This document shows, piece after piece, positions 7,483 through 15,873 of a stretch of 64,000 nucleotides of DNA. The stretch's first letter is position 1, and the number at the start of each line of letters is the position of its first letter. A program made the position numbers and the translations under genes. Origin of the DNA: Thalassobius sp. Cn5-15 (GTDB taxonomy: Bacteria > Pseudomonadota > Alphaproteobacteria > Rhodobacterales > Rhodobacteraceae); the NCBI RefSeq assembly GCF_022347685.1, contig NZ_JAKRGF010000010.1, forward strand, positions 1-64,000, written 5' to 3'. Below the pieces are notes generated by a model. That model was given only the letters and a program-made list of their open reading frames with translations. It was not told where the DNA came from and ran no database searches.

Positions 7483-8286
7483 TTAACCGTAAAATTCTGA
7501 CGCAGTGCGCCACGTGATCTGGTCCCGGTCGTCTGCTGAGAGGTCAGCCAGCATTGTGTCGGTTGCCTCCAGCCACCCAGTGTAGTCCGATGTCTCCAGC
7601 AGGACCGGATGATCACTGCCCCACATCAGCCGTTTTGGTCCAAATACGCGCATCAACACGTTGAATACCCGGCGATGGTGATCCGGGGCCGTGCTTTGCT
7701 GCGTAAAACCAGACAGTTTGCAGCAAACGTTTGTAAGGCCCGCGAACTGTGCAAAGTTTTCCGTCCAGTCCGGCACATCTTGCGGGGCCGGTTTGGCCGC
7801 GTGATTGATAACAATCCGCAGCGAGGGATAAGTTCGCGCTATTGTCGCTACAGCCTCCAGATGATGCGGAAGCGCAAGCGCTTCGAACGCCAGATCTGCA
7901 CGCTCAAGTGCCGCGAATCCTGCTGCATAGTCTGGCGTGTCCAGCCATTCTGGGCCGCGCGCGGCTCCGGCCATGGGGCGGATGGCTTTCAGTTTGGATC
8001 TCTGTCCCAGCCTGCTCAGGGCCTGATCCACATTCTTTGCGGTCAGATCGGCCCATCCGGTGACGCCGAATATCCAAGGGTGCTGATCCGCGAGCGCCAG
8101 CAGGAATAAGGTTTCAGCCATGGTTGGTGCGGCCTGTACCACGATACACCCTGTCACCGGCGTATCTGCGATGACCGTTTTGAAATCGTCGGGCATGTAG
8201 TCGCGATACAGTGCCGGCCGCGCATTGCTCAGCCAACTGTAGTCGCCTCGTGCCAACCGCCAGAAGTGAACATGACTGTCCAGCAT
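7483..8286 (-). CDS. Amidohydrolase-2 family sugar lactonase (L-fuconolactonase-like)
   Basis: A 267-residue TIM-barrel metal hydrolase of the COG3618 family. The metal motif HxH is at the start (LDSHVHFW); RIVINHAAKP, CCKLSGF and the terminal GSDHP with its Asp are all in place. Proteins of this family include L-fuconolactonase, 4-sulfomuconolactonase-type and other lactonases. The neighbouring enolase-superfamily dehydratase (11 bases downstream on the other side of its start), the fucose-dehydrogenase-like reductase and the transporter make a sugar-acid lactone the most likely substrate. The gene is probably the last of the minus-strand operon led by the GntR regulator at 9468. Substrate is inferred from context. 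Confidence 0.75.
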   Translation of the reverse strand: MLDSHVHFWRLARGDYSWLSNARPALYRDYMPDDFKTVIADTPVTGCIVVQAAPTMAETLFLLALADQHPWIFGVTGWADLTAKNVDQALSRLGQRSKLKAIRPMAGAARGPEWLDTPDYAAGFAALERADLAFEALALPHHLEAVATIARTYPSLRIVINHAAKPAPQDVPDWTENFAQFAGLTNVCCKLSGFTQQSTAPDHHRRVFNVLMRVFGPKRLMWGSDHPVLLETSDYTGWLEATDTMLADLSADDRDQITWRTASEFYG

Positions 8287-8297
8287 CCCGCCCCCGG

Positions 8298-9458
8298 TCA
8301 GTTCGACAGATCGAAACTGCCCACGGCCATGGCCCGCAGCGCCGCAAGGTCCGGGCTGAACCCGATGCCGGGGCCGCGTGGAACGTCAACCCGACCATCA
8401 GATAAGGTAAGGTCAATCTCACCCAAATCCGTCCGCAGAGGGTTGGGGTTGGCATCCAGCTCGACCAGCCCCTGCCCGCCAATCGCGGCCAGAACATGGA
8501 ATGAGGCCGCAAGGCCAAGCCCAGTGCCCATGTAATGCATCGTGCAGGTTGCGCCTGCCGTCGCCGCGTGTTGACCCACCGCATATGTGCCACTTACGCC
8601 GCCCCATTTTGCAACGTCAGGCTGCACCACACGCAGCTTGCCTTGACTTATGAAGTCCTGAAACTGCTGGAAAGACGTAATGTTTTCGCCTCCCGCAAGC
8701 GGCACGTCCACCGCCTGCGCCAGTTCTGCCCAGTCGTTAAGCGGAGCATCGGCCCGCAACGGTTCTTCGACAAATCCCAAGTTCACATCCGACAGCGCGG
8801 AAACGGCCTCAATGGCTTCGGACACGGTCCAATTCTGATTTGCATCCACCATGATCTTTAGACGACCTTTGGCCGCCGCAGCCACGCCGCTCAGAATCTC
8901 GTGATCCCGTCCCAGCCCGTGACCAATCTTGAGCTTCACACCAGTATGCCCCATATCGATAATCTCGCCCACCGAGTCCTCCATCTGCGACAGATTGGGG
9001 GTGCTGGCGTAAACCGGAACGGTCCGAGGGGCCTTGCCGCTTAGAAACTGGCACAATGGTACGCCCTGCTGACGGGCGGCGATATCGGCCATCGCGGTGT
9101 CAATCCCCGCTAGACAATGCGCGAAAGGTCCAAACTCGCCAGTGTGAATCATCATCCGCGCCAGATCGTTTTCCAGCGCCAGACGGCATTCAGAATAGCT
9201 GGCAAACCGGGTGCCAATCAGCCAGGGCGCAATAACGTCCTGCATCAGGTTTTGCCTTGCAATATTGCCGCGTGGCGGAAAATTGCACCAAATCTCGCCC
9301 CAACCTGTGACACCATCCTGCGTGGTAAGTTCAATCAGCAGCCCGTTACGCACAGGCATCGTTCCCAACGAGGATTCGGGCCCAACCGGCGGGCGGGCCG
9401 ACACGGCAAAGCACTGCACGCGATCAATCACGATGGGGTCTGTTTCAGCATAAGCCAT
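8298..9458 (-). CDS. Enolase-superfamily sugar-acid dehydratase (mandelate racemase/muconate lactonizing type)
   Basis: A 386-residue protein with the N-terminal capping domain and a C-terminal barrel of the mandelate racemase group. Residues expected for catalysis are visible: Lys175-x-Lys177 in VKLKIG, metal ligands Asp205 (VDANQNW), Glu231 (EEP) and Glu258 (GGEN), then Asp281 (QPDVAKWGG) and His308 (HYMGTG). Family members dehydrate sugar acids such as L-fuconate, D-galactonate or D-mannonate, or isomerise lactones. Standing beside a fuconolactonase-like hydrolase and a fucose-dehydrogenase-like reductase, it most likely produces a 2-keto-3-deoxy acid from L-fuconate, though the exact substrate cannot be read from the sequence. 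Confidence 0.78.
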   Translation of the reverse strand: MAYAETDPIVIDRVQCFAVSARPPVGPESSLGTMPVRNGLLIELTTQDGVTGWGEIWCNFPPRGNIARQNLMQDVIAPWLIGTRFASYSECRLALENDLARMMIHTGEFGPFAHCLAGIDTAMADIAARQQGVPLCQFLSGKAPRTVPVYASTPNLSQMEDSVGEIIDMGHTGVKLKIGHGLGRDHEILSGVAAAAKGRLKIMVDANQNWTVSEAIEAVSALSDVNLGFVEEPLRADAPLNDWAELAQAVDVPLAGGENITSFQQFQDFISQGKLRVVQPDVAKWGGVSGTYAVGQHAATAGATCTMHYMGTGLGLAASFHVLAAIGGQGLVELDANPNPLRTDLGEIDLTLSDGRVDVPRGPGIGFSPDLAALRAMAVGSFDLSN

Positions 9459-9467
9459 ATTGCTGTC

Positions 9468-10121
9468 CTAATAGCCGACCAAGGTATTGCGGGCCGAAGT
9501 GGTAAAATGAGCGTCCAGCGCCTTTTGTACTGCCTCCAGATCCCGCGTCCGCAACGCATCCAGAATGGTCAGATGGTCCTGCATGGCTATCACATTCGTC
9601 TTTCTTGGCGGCACCCGGCGATGCACCTGTCGCGCGATGCGCAGTTTGGTTTGGGTATATTCATGCGCCTTGGCGATCGCTTTATTCTTCATCGACGCGA
9701 CAATCGTCCGGTGAAAGTCACGGTCAAAGTCCAGAATGAAAGCGTTGTGTTTTGTCAGGTCTTCGGTGGTCTCAAGACCGCGTAATGCCTCTTTGTGGCG
9801 CACGATCTGATCTTCGATCCAATCGTCGGTTACAACATCCAGAAAAAAGGCAACTGCATGATTTTCGATCATCACCCGAAACTGCATGTTTTCGCGCATG
9901 AAATCGAGATCAGGATAGATGATCCTGAACCCCGCGCGCGGCTTGACTTCGACCAGGTCAAGCTCTTCCAGCAGGACCAGCAACTCACGCAGAGGCGACA
10001 TCGACGTTCCCAGAATCTCGCACAGTTCGGCCTGACGGACCACTTCGCCAACCTTGATTTTCTCGCACAGAATGGCCTGCACGAAGCTTTCCAGGTCTTG
10101 CGCCTTTTGCGTTATTTTCAT
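9468..10121 (-). CDS. GntR-family transcriptional regulator (FCD domain)
   Basis: An N-terminal winged helix (ESFVQAILCEKIKVGEVVRQ, then AELCEILGTSMSPLRELLVLLEELDLVEVKPRAGFRI) is followed by an all-helical FCD ligand-binding domain with the metal-binding Asp/His pattern (FDRDFHRTIV, later MQDHLTILDAL). This is the FadR/FCD branch, usually responding to sugar acids or other small acids. I chose the ATG at 10121, which has GGAG upstream; the frame stays open to a TTG at 10166. It is divergent from the ABC transporter operon at 10323 and heads the dehydratase-lactonase operon, so it probably controls both from the shared intergenic region. Confidence 0.85.
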   Translation of the reverse strand: MKITQKAQDLESFVQAILCEKIKVGEVVRQAELCEILGTSMSPLRELLVLLEELDLVEVKPRAGFRIIYPDLDFMRENMQFRVMIENHAVAFFLDVVTDDWIEDQIVRHKEALRGLETTEDLTKHNAFILDFDRDFHRTIVASMKNKAIAKAHEYTQTKLRIARQVHRRVPPRKTNVIAMQDHLTILDALRTRDLEAVQKALDAHFTTSARNTLVGY

Positions 10122-10322
10122 CGTCCCGTAGAACTCCACGGCTGATCTGGCTTCGGAATTGACCAATAATCGCTGACTTAAACACTCTCGTCAATATGCC
10201 TAATGCGACTTTAAATATTTTTAAACATTGCCAGATGCCGTTTTAACATCTAGGCTCGTTCAAAATGATCCCGGACACCCGGGCTCACAGACAGTGACCA
10301 AATGCGGGAGGCGACCTGAAAC
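10122..10322. promoter_or_regulatory. Divergent control region between GntR operon and ABC transporter operon
   Basis: This 201-bp AT-rich gap separates two divergent operons. The most notable element is the near-symmetric run TTTAAATATTTTTAAA at 10210-10225, a possible operator or -10 region. A Shine-Dalgarno-like GGGAGG lies just before the ATG at 10323. No experimentally known operator is recognised. Confidence 0.4.
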
Positions 10323-11432
10323 ATGGCTCAGGTTACTTTGTCTAACATCAAAAAATCTTACGGCGCCGTCGCGCTGTTCGATGGTGTTGATCTTGAAATC
10401 GATGCAGGCGAATTCGTTGTGTTCGTTGGCCCTTCGGGCAGCGGGAAATCAACCCTGCTGCGCATGATTGCCGGGCTGGAATCTGTCACCGACGGCGTCA
10501 TCGAGATTGAGGGCCGTGACGTTACTTACGACGAACCCTCGGATCGCGGGATCGCGATGGTGTTCCAGAATTATGCGCTTTATCCGCATATGGATGTCTA
10601 CGGCAACATCGCCTTCAACCTGCGCCTTGCCAAAATGCCGAAATCCGAAGTGCATGAGCGCGTGATGGAAGCCGCACGCATCCTGCATCTGGATGAGTTG
10701 CTAGACCGTTCTCCGGCGCAATTGTCCGGCGGGCAGCGTCAGCGCGTGGCCATTGGCCGGGCCATCGTGCGCAAACCCAAAGTGTTCCTGTTCGACGAGC
10801 CGCTGTCCAATCTTGACGCCGCGCTACGCACGCAGATGCGACTTGAAATTGAAACGCTGCACCGTGAAATCGGCGCCACCATGATCTACGTGACCCATGA
10901 CCAAACAGAGGCGATGACCTTGGCGGATCGCATCGTCGCGCTGGATTATGGTCAGGTTCAGCAAATCGGCACACCGGATGATCTGTACAACGCGCCGACC
11001 AACAAATTCGTAGCGGGTTTCATCGGGTCACCAAAAATCAATTTTTTGGCGGCCACCGTTCTGTCGACGGACGGAGATACCATTGAGGCCAAGGTTGATG
11101 GACTGGAGGACACCCGGATCACCCTAACCGCGACCGGGCTGCACGAAGGCGACAAGATCGACCTAGGTATCCGCCCTGAAGAACTGCATATCGCGGACGC
11201 CGGGGCCCCACAGGACACCGTGCTACGCTTAAGCGGCACAGTCGAAATCGCGGACCGGCTGGGCAACATCACCTATGCCTATGTCAATGCCGGTCTGGAC
11301 AAGAACCTGACCGTACAGACATTCCAGAAACGCAAGATTCAGACCGATACGCAAGTAAATCTGACGGTGCCTGCTAACCGGATTGATGTCTTCAATACGC
11401 AGGGAAACCGTTGCTCACCGGCCAAGCCGTAA
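10323..11432 (+). CDS. Sugar ABC transporter ATP-binding protein (UgpC/MalK type)
   Basis: A 369-residue ATPase of carbohydrate importers. Walker A is GPSGSGKST (about residues 38-46), the Q-loop region is VFQNYALYPHMDV, the signature is LSGGQRQRVAIGRA, Walker B is FLFDEPLSNLDA and the switch His is in VTHDQTEA. The C-terminal third is the MalK-type regulatory OB domain (LGIRPEEL). It is the first gene of a plus-strand operon with the binding protein (30 bases downstream), two permeases and a reductase, an order where the ATPase leads. It energises uptake of the cluster's substrate, inferred to be L-fucose or a fucose-containing saccharide. Confidence 0.92.
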   Translation: MAQVTLSNIKKSYGAVALFDGVDLEIDAGEFVVFVGPSGSGKSTLLRMIAGLESVTDGVIEIEGRDVTYDEPSDRGIAMVFQNYALYPHMDVYGNIAFNLRLAKMPKSEVHERVMEAARILHLDELLDRSPAQLSGGQRQRVAIGRAIVRKPKVFLFDEPLSNLDAALRTQMRLEIETLHREIGATMIYVTHDQTEAMTLADRIVALDYGQVQQIGTPDDLYNAPTNKFVAGFIGSPKINFLAATVLSTDGDTIEAKVDGLEDTRITLTATGLHEGDKIDLGIRPEELHIADAGAPQDTVLRLSGTVEIADRLGNITYAYVNAGLDKNLTVQTFQKRKIQTDTQVNLTVPANRIDVFNTQGNRCSPAKP

Positions 11433-11461
11433 ACTGACGCGCCCATAAGGGAGGAATTGGG

Positions 11462-12739
11462 ATGAAGAAGACATTGAAAACAATGGCGTTTGGATGCGCC
11501 GCCGCGATTTGCGCCACGGGCGCATTTGCGCAGGACAAAGTCAAGCTTCTGGTCTGGGGCGACCCTGTCCGCGAGCCCTTCTATCAGGCTTTTGACGAAG
11601 CCCGCGATGACATTGATGTCGAGTTCGTGTCCGTTGCGCGGAACGAAATGGTCGCCAAGCTGCAGCTTGCCCTACGTTCGGGAGAGGGTGTTCCTGACGC
11701 GATCTTCATGCAGGATGTGAACTTTGCCGCCCAGCTGTCGACACGGCGTGCGAATTATCTGATGGAACTGTCGGACAAGGTCGATCAGGAAACTGTTGAC
11801 GGGTTCTATCCGACCTCGCTGGTCCCTTGCGAAAAGGCCAATGGATCGCTGATCTGCCTGCGCAACGACGTGGCGCACTTCATGCTGTGGTACAATGCCC
11901 CTCTGATGGAGGAACTGGGCCTGAGCGTTCCGACCACATGGGAAGAATATGAAAAGGTCGGGGCCGCGGCGGCTGCCAATGATTCCGGCATCGTGTCAGG
12001 TGCTGTGGCGATGCACATCCCGCTGATGAACTTCCTGTATTCCAATGGCTGTGAACTGGCCGTGCCGCAGGCAAACAACCCCGAAACCTTGAAAATCAAC
12101 GCAACCTCGCCGCAATGTGTCGAAGCCGCGCAATTGGTGGACCGGATGCTGGACACAGGATCGCTGGCCCGGGTGGCCCCCTTTGATCCCGAATTTCTGG
12201 AGCTTGCCAAAGCCAACAAACTGCTGATGATTCCCGGGCCTACGTGGTTTGGCGAATTCATCATCAAGCGCCGTTACGAGTTTGCCGATGGCATGACCGG
12301 CGTCGCCATGACCCCGAAATGGGCCGCACAGGACGAACCCCTGGTCTGGAGCTGGGGCGGTGGCGTCTGGGGTGGCTGGAAAGACACCAAACACCCCGAA
12401 GCGGTTGTCGATCTGCTCAAGTTCGTCACCACAGATGTGGATGTGAACCGCACCGCCGTGACGATGCCTGCCTATCAGCCCGCCTCGGTTGAATGGGGCA
12501 CGGCATTTGATGGCTCGGGCTATTACGCCACCGATGGCTCGTTCGACACCATGGTTGATGCGGCCGCATTCGGGCATCCGGGCTATGCGTCGTTGCGGCT
12601 GGACACCCGCGCCAGCTTTACCAAGGCTGTCGTCAACGATCTGGCCAGCGGTGCAAGCTTTGAATCTCTGCTGCCGCAATTGCAGGAAGAGTTCGTAAAC
12701 GCAGCGCAGCTCGCAGGCTACAAGGTCATCACCGACTGA
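11462..12739 (+). CDS. Sugar ABC transporter substrate-binding protein
   Basis: A 425-residue periplasmic binding protein of the family-1 (MalE-like) type. It has a Sec signal peptide (MKKTLKTMAFGCAAAICATGAFA, cleavage expected after AFA at about residue 23) and typical lobes (LLVWGDPVREPFYQAFDEA, later NDVAHFMLWYNAPLMEELGL and PTTWEEYEKV). A GGAGGAA ribosome-binding site precedes the ATG. Two Cys pairs (LVPCEKANGSLICL; NGCELA/SPQCVEA) may form disulfides. Ligand specificity cannot be read from sequence; the neighbouring oxidative fucose-type enzymes suggest fucose or a related deoxy sugar. Confidence 0.9.
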   Translation: MKKTLKTMAFGCAAAICATGAFAQDKVKLLVWGDPVREPFYQAFDEARDDIDVEFVSVARNEMVAKLQLALRSGEGVPDAIFMQDVNFAAQLSTRRANYLMELSDKVDQETVDGFYPTSLVPCEKANGSLICLRNDVAHFMLWYNAPLMEELGLSVPTTWEEYEKVGAAAAANDSGIVSGAVAMHIPLMNFLYSNGCELAVPQANNPETLKINATSPQCVEAAQLVDRMLDTGSLARVAPFDPEFLELAKANKLLMIPGPTWFGEFIIKRRYEFADGMTGVAMTPKWAAQDEPLVWSWGGGVWGGWKDTKHPEAVVDLLKFVTTDVDVNRTAVTMPAYQPASVEWGTAFDGSGYYATDGSFDTMVDAAAFGHPGYASLRLDTRASFTKAVVNDLASGASFESLLPQLQEEFVNAAQLAGYKVITD

Positions 12740-12745
12740 CCAACC

Positions 12746-12777
12746 ATCTGTGCGCGGGACTGCCCCCGCGCACAGAT
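12746..12777 (+). promoter_or_regulatory. Intercistronic hairpin after binding-protein gene
   Basis: A perfect 13-bp stem (ATCTGTGCGCGGG paired with CCCGCGCACAGAT) with a six-base loop lies between the binding-protein stop and the first permease. No T-run follows, so it is unlikely to be a full terminator. Such hairpins usually protect the upstream message and allow more binding protein than permease to be made. Confidence 0.75.
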
Positions 12778-12797
12778 CCAACAAAGGGCTGAGAACC

Positions 12798-13709
12798 ATG
12801 CCATCACTCACGAAACAGGAACGCGACGTTCGCAAGCGCAAAGCGGCACGCAGGCAGACTCTGATCTCTTACATCCTGCTTTTGCCGTATCTCGCGTTGA
12901 TGGTCATGTTCGCGGTCTTTCCCGTGCTCTATGCGTTCGGGCTCAGCTTTTTTGATACGTTCGAGAATGTATTCTGGGGCCTGACCAATTATCGCGAAGC
13001 CCTGAACGATTACCGGCTGGTGCCGGCAATCTGGAACGTCACACAATACGTGCTGGTGTGGGTCTCGATGATGGTGATCGGTGTGACCTTGTTGGCACTG
13101 TTGCTGGACACACTGTCCGAACGCCCCGCGGCCATTGTCCGGTCAATTTACTTCATGCCCGGCGCCATCGCCTCGTCCGCAGTTGTGGTCCTTTGGCTGT
13201 TCCTTTTGGATCCGCTGGTTTCTCCCTTCAGTTTCGTGTTCGAAGCGGTGGGCTGGGACAATCGCCAAAGCACGATCAGCGGGTTGGGCGAGGTCTGGAT
13301 CTTTGCACTGATGGGCTTTCTGGGCAATTCCGGCGGCTGGATCGTGGTACTGGGCGGTGCACTTTCCGGTCTGTCGCGCGATATTATCGAAGCCGCGCGG
13401 ATTGACGGGGCCAACCCCTGGCAAATGGCCACGCGCATCAAGATTCCGATGATCTCGAAAACGATAACGCTGATGGCGATCATGACGCTGGCTGTCGGTA
13501 TGCAGATATTTGTCGAGCCGCAGCTGATGTCGCTGGCCGGAGGTCAATTTGACAAGCCCGACTGGTCGGTCACGCAGCTTGCTTATTTCTACGCCTTCCG
13601 CTTTGGCGATTTTGGCGTCGCGGCGGCGATCAGTACCCTCTCCCTTGTGTTGCCGCTGATCATCGCCTTCACCCTGATCTTCGCCACGCGCTTTTACAAA
13701 ATCGACTAG
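12798..13709 (+). CDS. Sugar ABC transporter permease, MalF type
   Basis: An inner-membrane permease of about 303 residues with six or so hydrophobic segments (for example LISYILLLPYLALMVMFAVF and VLVWVSMMVIGVTLLALLL). The binding-protein-dependent transport motif EAARIDGANPWQMATRIKIP sits about two thirds along and docks onto the ATPase. The ATG at 12798 has AAAGGG upstream; the frame stays open to a GTG at 12750, but that would run through the intercistronic hairpin. It pairs with the second permease, seven bases downstream. Confidence 0.9.
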   Translation: MPSLTKQERDVRKRKAARRQTLISYILLLPYLALMVMFAVFPVLYAFGLSFFDTFENVFWGLTNYREALNDYRLVPAIWNVTQYVLVWVSMMVIGVTLLALLLDTLSERPAAIVRSIYFMPGAIASSAVVVLWLFLLDPLVSPFSFVFEAVGWDNRQSTISGLGEVWIFALMGFLGNSGGWIVVLGGALSGLSRDIIEAARIDGANPWQMATRIKIPMISKTITLMAIMTLAVGMQIFVEPQLMSLAGGQFDKPDWSVTQLAYFYAFRFGDFGVAAAISTLSLVLPLIIAFTLIFATRFYKID

Positions 13710-13716
13710 GCCCCTC

Positions 13717-14607
13717 ATGAATACGCTGCTTCCGAAAAACAAACTGCGCCTCAGTTCTTTCGTGATCTGGTCGATACTGGCCTTCTTCATCGTAATATAC
13801 GGTCTGCCCCTGTTGTGGCTATTCATCGCGGGAACACGCTCGGAGAGCTCATTGATCTCAGACCCGCCGTTGGCGTTGGGCACATTTGCGGTGATGAAGG
13901 AGACGTTCGTGAATCTGGCCGGGTACAACAACTTCCAGATGCTGACCTGGGCCATGAACTCGGTCATCTACACGGTTGGCAGCGTGACGCTGACGCTGGT
14001 CTCTTGCATTCCCGCCGGATACGCGCTGGCGATGTCCGAATTCAAGGGCCGGAAATTGATCCTGATCATGACTCTGGTGGCGATGATTACACCATCACAG
14101 GCGATCATTCTGCCGATCTTCCTTGAGATGTCGCTGCTGGGTCTGACGAACACCTATATGGGGCTGATCCTAGCGTCGTCCTTCTTTCCGTTCGGCGTTT
14201 ATCTGTCTTACATCTACTACACCACGTCGTTGCCCAAAAGCGTTGTGGAAAGCGCCCGGATCGATGGCTGCGGCCACTTTCAGTGCTTTGTCCATATGGC
14301 GTTGCCGCTGGCAAAACCCCTGCTGGCGCTGGTGGCGTTCTTCAGCTTCGTCAATAACTGGAATAATTACTTTCTGGCCTTCGTGCTGATCTCGGATGAC
14401 GACAAACAGAACCTGCCGGTGGGACTGACAACCCTGATCAACTCGTCCGGCGCGTTAAACCCGCAAGCCGCCGCCAACAATCTGCCCATAGGCCAGCCCG
14501 AGGCCATTCAGGCCGCAATTCTGGTCGTATTGCCCATCATTCTGGTCTTTCTAGTCTCGCAAAAATACGTACGATCGGGCCTGAATGCAGGGGCCGAAAA
14601 GGGATGA
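13717..14607 (+). CDS. Sugar ABC transporter permease, MalG type
   Basis: A 296-residue permease with an N-terminal membrane helix (FVIWSILAFFIVIYGLPLLWLFIAG) and five further segments. The coupling motif ESARIDGCGHFQCFVHMALP resembles EAA-x3-G-x9-I-x-LP with slight divergence (Cys in place of Ala/Gly). It is the usual second permease of a MalFG-type pair. The stop overlaps the start of the reductase gene by four bases (ATGA), which ties transport to catabolism in one operon. Confidence 0.9.
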   Translation: MNTLLPKNKLRLSSFVIWSILAFFIVIYGLPLLWLFIAGTRSESSLISDPPLALGTFAVMKETFVNLAGYNNFQMLTWAMNSVIYTVGSVTLTLVSCIPAGYALAMSEFKGRKLILIMTLVAMITPSQAIILPIFLEMSLLGLTNTYMGLILASSFFPFGVYLSYIYYTTSLPKSVVESARIDGCGHFQCFVHMALPLAKPLLALVAFFSFVNNWNNYFLAFVLISDDDKQNLPVGLTTLINSSGALNPQAAANNLPIGQPEAIQAAILVVLPIILVFLVSQKYVRSGLNAGAEKG

Positions 14608-15545
14608 TACCTACCCACAGACTAACCCGGTCAGGGCTGGAACTATCCGAGCTGGGTCTGGGGTGCGCAACGCTTGCGTTTGATCCCAGCCCTGAAGGCA
14701 TTATCACTGCGCGCAAGGTTCTTGCAGAGGCCGTTAAGGCCGGTATTGCCTATTTCGACACCGCCCCTTTTTATGGCCGCGGCCTGTCGGAACGACTGGT
14801 GGGCGATGCCCTGCGACGGCTGGATGGTGCGGTCATATCCACCAAGGCCGGCCGGTTACTGACACCCGATGCGGACGCGCCAACCCATATGCCCTTCCGG
14901 GTGCAGTTTGACTACACCTATGACGGCATCATGCGCAGTTTTGAACACAGCCTGCAAAGGCTCGGGCTGCCGAGGATCGACATCCTGCTTTGTCATGATC
15001 TTGGCCGACACACCCACAAAAATGCCGCCCCCACGCAGTTTACCGCGTTCTTTGATGGCGGTGGCTATCGCGCGATGGAAGAACTGCGCCGGTCAGGTGA
15101 CATTCGGGCCATCGGGCTGGGCGTGAACGAGGTTGAGGTGTGCCAGGCCGCATTAAAGCACGGCGTGTTTGACCTGTTTCTACTGGCTGGGCGCCACACG
15201 TTGCTTGAACGGGACGGCGCACAGGAGCTGTTTGAGGCTTGCGCCAAGGTTGAAACGGATATCGTGATCGGCGGGCCCTTCAACTCTGGCCTGTTGGTTG
15301 GCGGGCAGACCTACAATTACCGCTCTATACCTGAAGATGTTGCAGCCCGTCATCGCACGCTGGTGGCGTTTTGTGCCCGTCATAACGTCCCCATAGGTGC
15401 CGCCGCCCTGCAATATCCTCTGCGCCACCCGCAGGTCAGGTCTGTTATTCCCGGCCCTGCAACCGTCACCGAGTTGCAGCAAAATCTGGACTGGGCCAAG
15501 ACCCCTATCCCCGATGCGTTCTGGGCAGAATTGGAGACAATTTGA
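14604..15545 (+). CDS. Aldo/keto reductase, L-fucose (D-threo-aldose) 1-dehydrogenase-like
   Basis: A 313-residue (beta/alpha)8 oxidoreductase using NAD(P). The catalytic tetrad is visible: Asp and Tyr in YFDTAPFYGRGLSE, Lys in VISTKAGR and His in ILLCHD. The pattern of N-terminal LTRSGLELSELGLGCATL, DYTYDGIMRSFEHSLQRLGL and NSGLLVGGQTYNYR matches the D-threo-aldose 1-dehydrogenase branch, which oxidises L-fucose to L-fuconolactone. It overlaps the permease gene by four bases. With the lactonase at 7483 and the dehydratase at 8298 it supplies the first step of an oxidative fucose route. The enzyme for the resulting 2-keto-3-deoxy acid is not in the window. Confidence 0.8.
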   Translation: MIPTHRLTRSGLELSELGLGCATLAFDPSPEGIITARKVLAEAVKAGIAYFDTAPFYGRGLSERLVGDALRRLDGAVISTKAGRLLTPDADAPTHMPFRVQFDYTYDGIMRSFEHSLQRLGLPRIDILLCHDLGRHTHKNAAPTQFTAFFDGGGYRAMEELRRSGDIRAIGLGVNEVEVCQAALKHGVFDLFLLAGRHTLLERDGAQELFEACAKVETDIVIGGPFNSGLLVGGQTYNYRSIPEDVAARHRTLVAFCARHNVPIGAAALQYPLRHPQVRSVIPGPATVTELQQNLDWAKTPIPDAFWAELETI

Positions 15546-15557
15546 ACCGGGGCCGTT

Positions 15558-15831
15558 CAGGGCGCCAGGATCCGCACCATTTTGCCGCCAAATGCAACGA
15601 GCTGGGATAAGGCCGAAACCATCCACCGCTATATCTATCAGGCAGGCGCTTGAAATGATGGCCGCGCCTTCAGCTACGATCATGACAACCCTTACGGCCT
15701 TTATGTGCCCAACGCTTTGCGGCACCCTCAAACGGGTCAGCGGTTTTTGGAAATCGGGCGCCGTTCGCTCCCCATGCGGTTCTTTTTTGGCCCTCCTCTG
15801 ATGGCCCTTGGCGAATGGTGAAAAGAGTGCG
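15558..15831 (+). pseudogene. Possible degenerate coding remnant
   Basis: The 325-bp gap between the reductase and the cytochrome gene contains a plus-strand frame that reads like protein on both sides of an in-frame TGA at about 15652: ILPPNATSWDKAETIHRYIY, then NDGRAFSYDHDNPYGLYVPN and RFFFGPPLMALGEW, ending at a TGA. There is no convincing start codon or ribosome-binding site. I do not recognise the family. It could be a decayed gene or coincidence. Confidence 0.25.
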
Positions 15832-15873
15832 ACACCTTTTAGAGTCGCAACCAGCTGATCAGGGGCCAGAGTG

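Noticed and set aside
11996-12841. 281-codon minus-strand open frame opposite the binding-protein gene
   Set aside because: It is antisense to a well-supported periplasmic binding protein and crosses the intercistronic hairpin; no homology is recognised.
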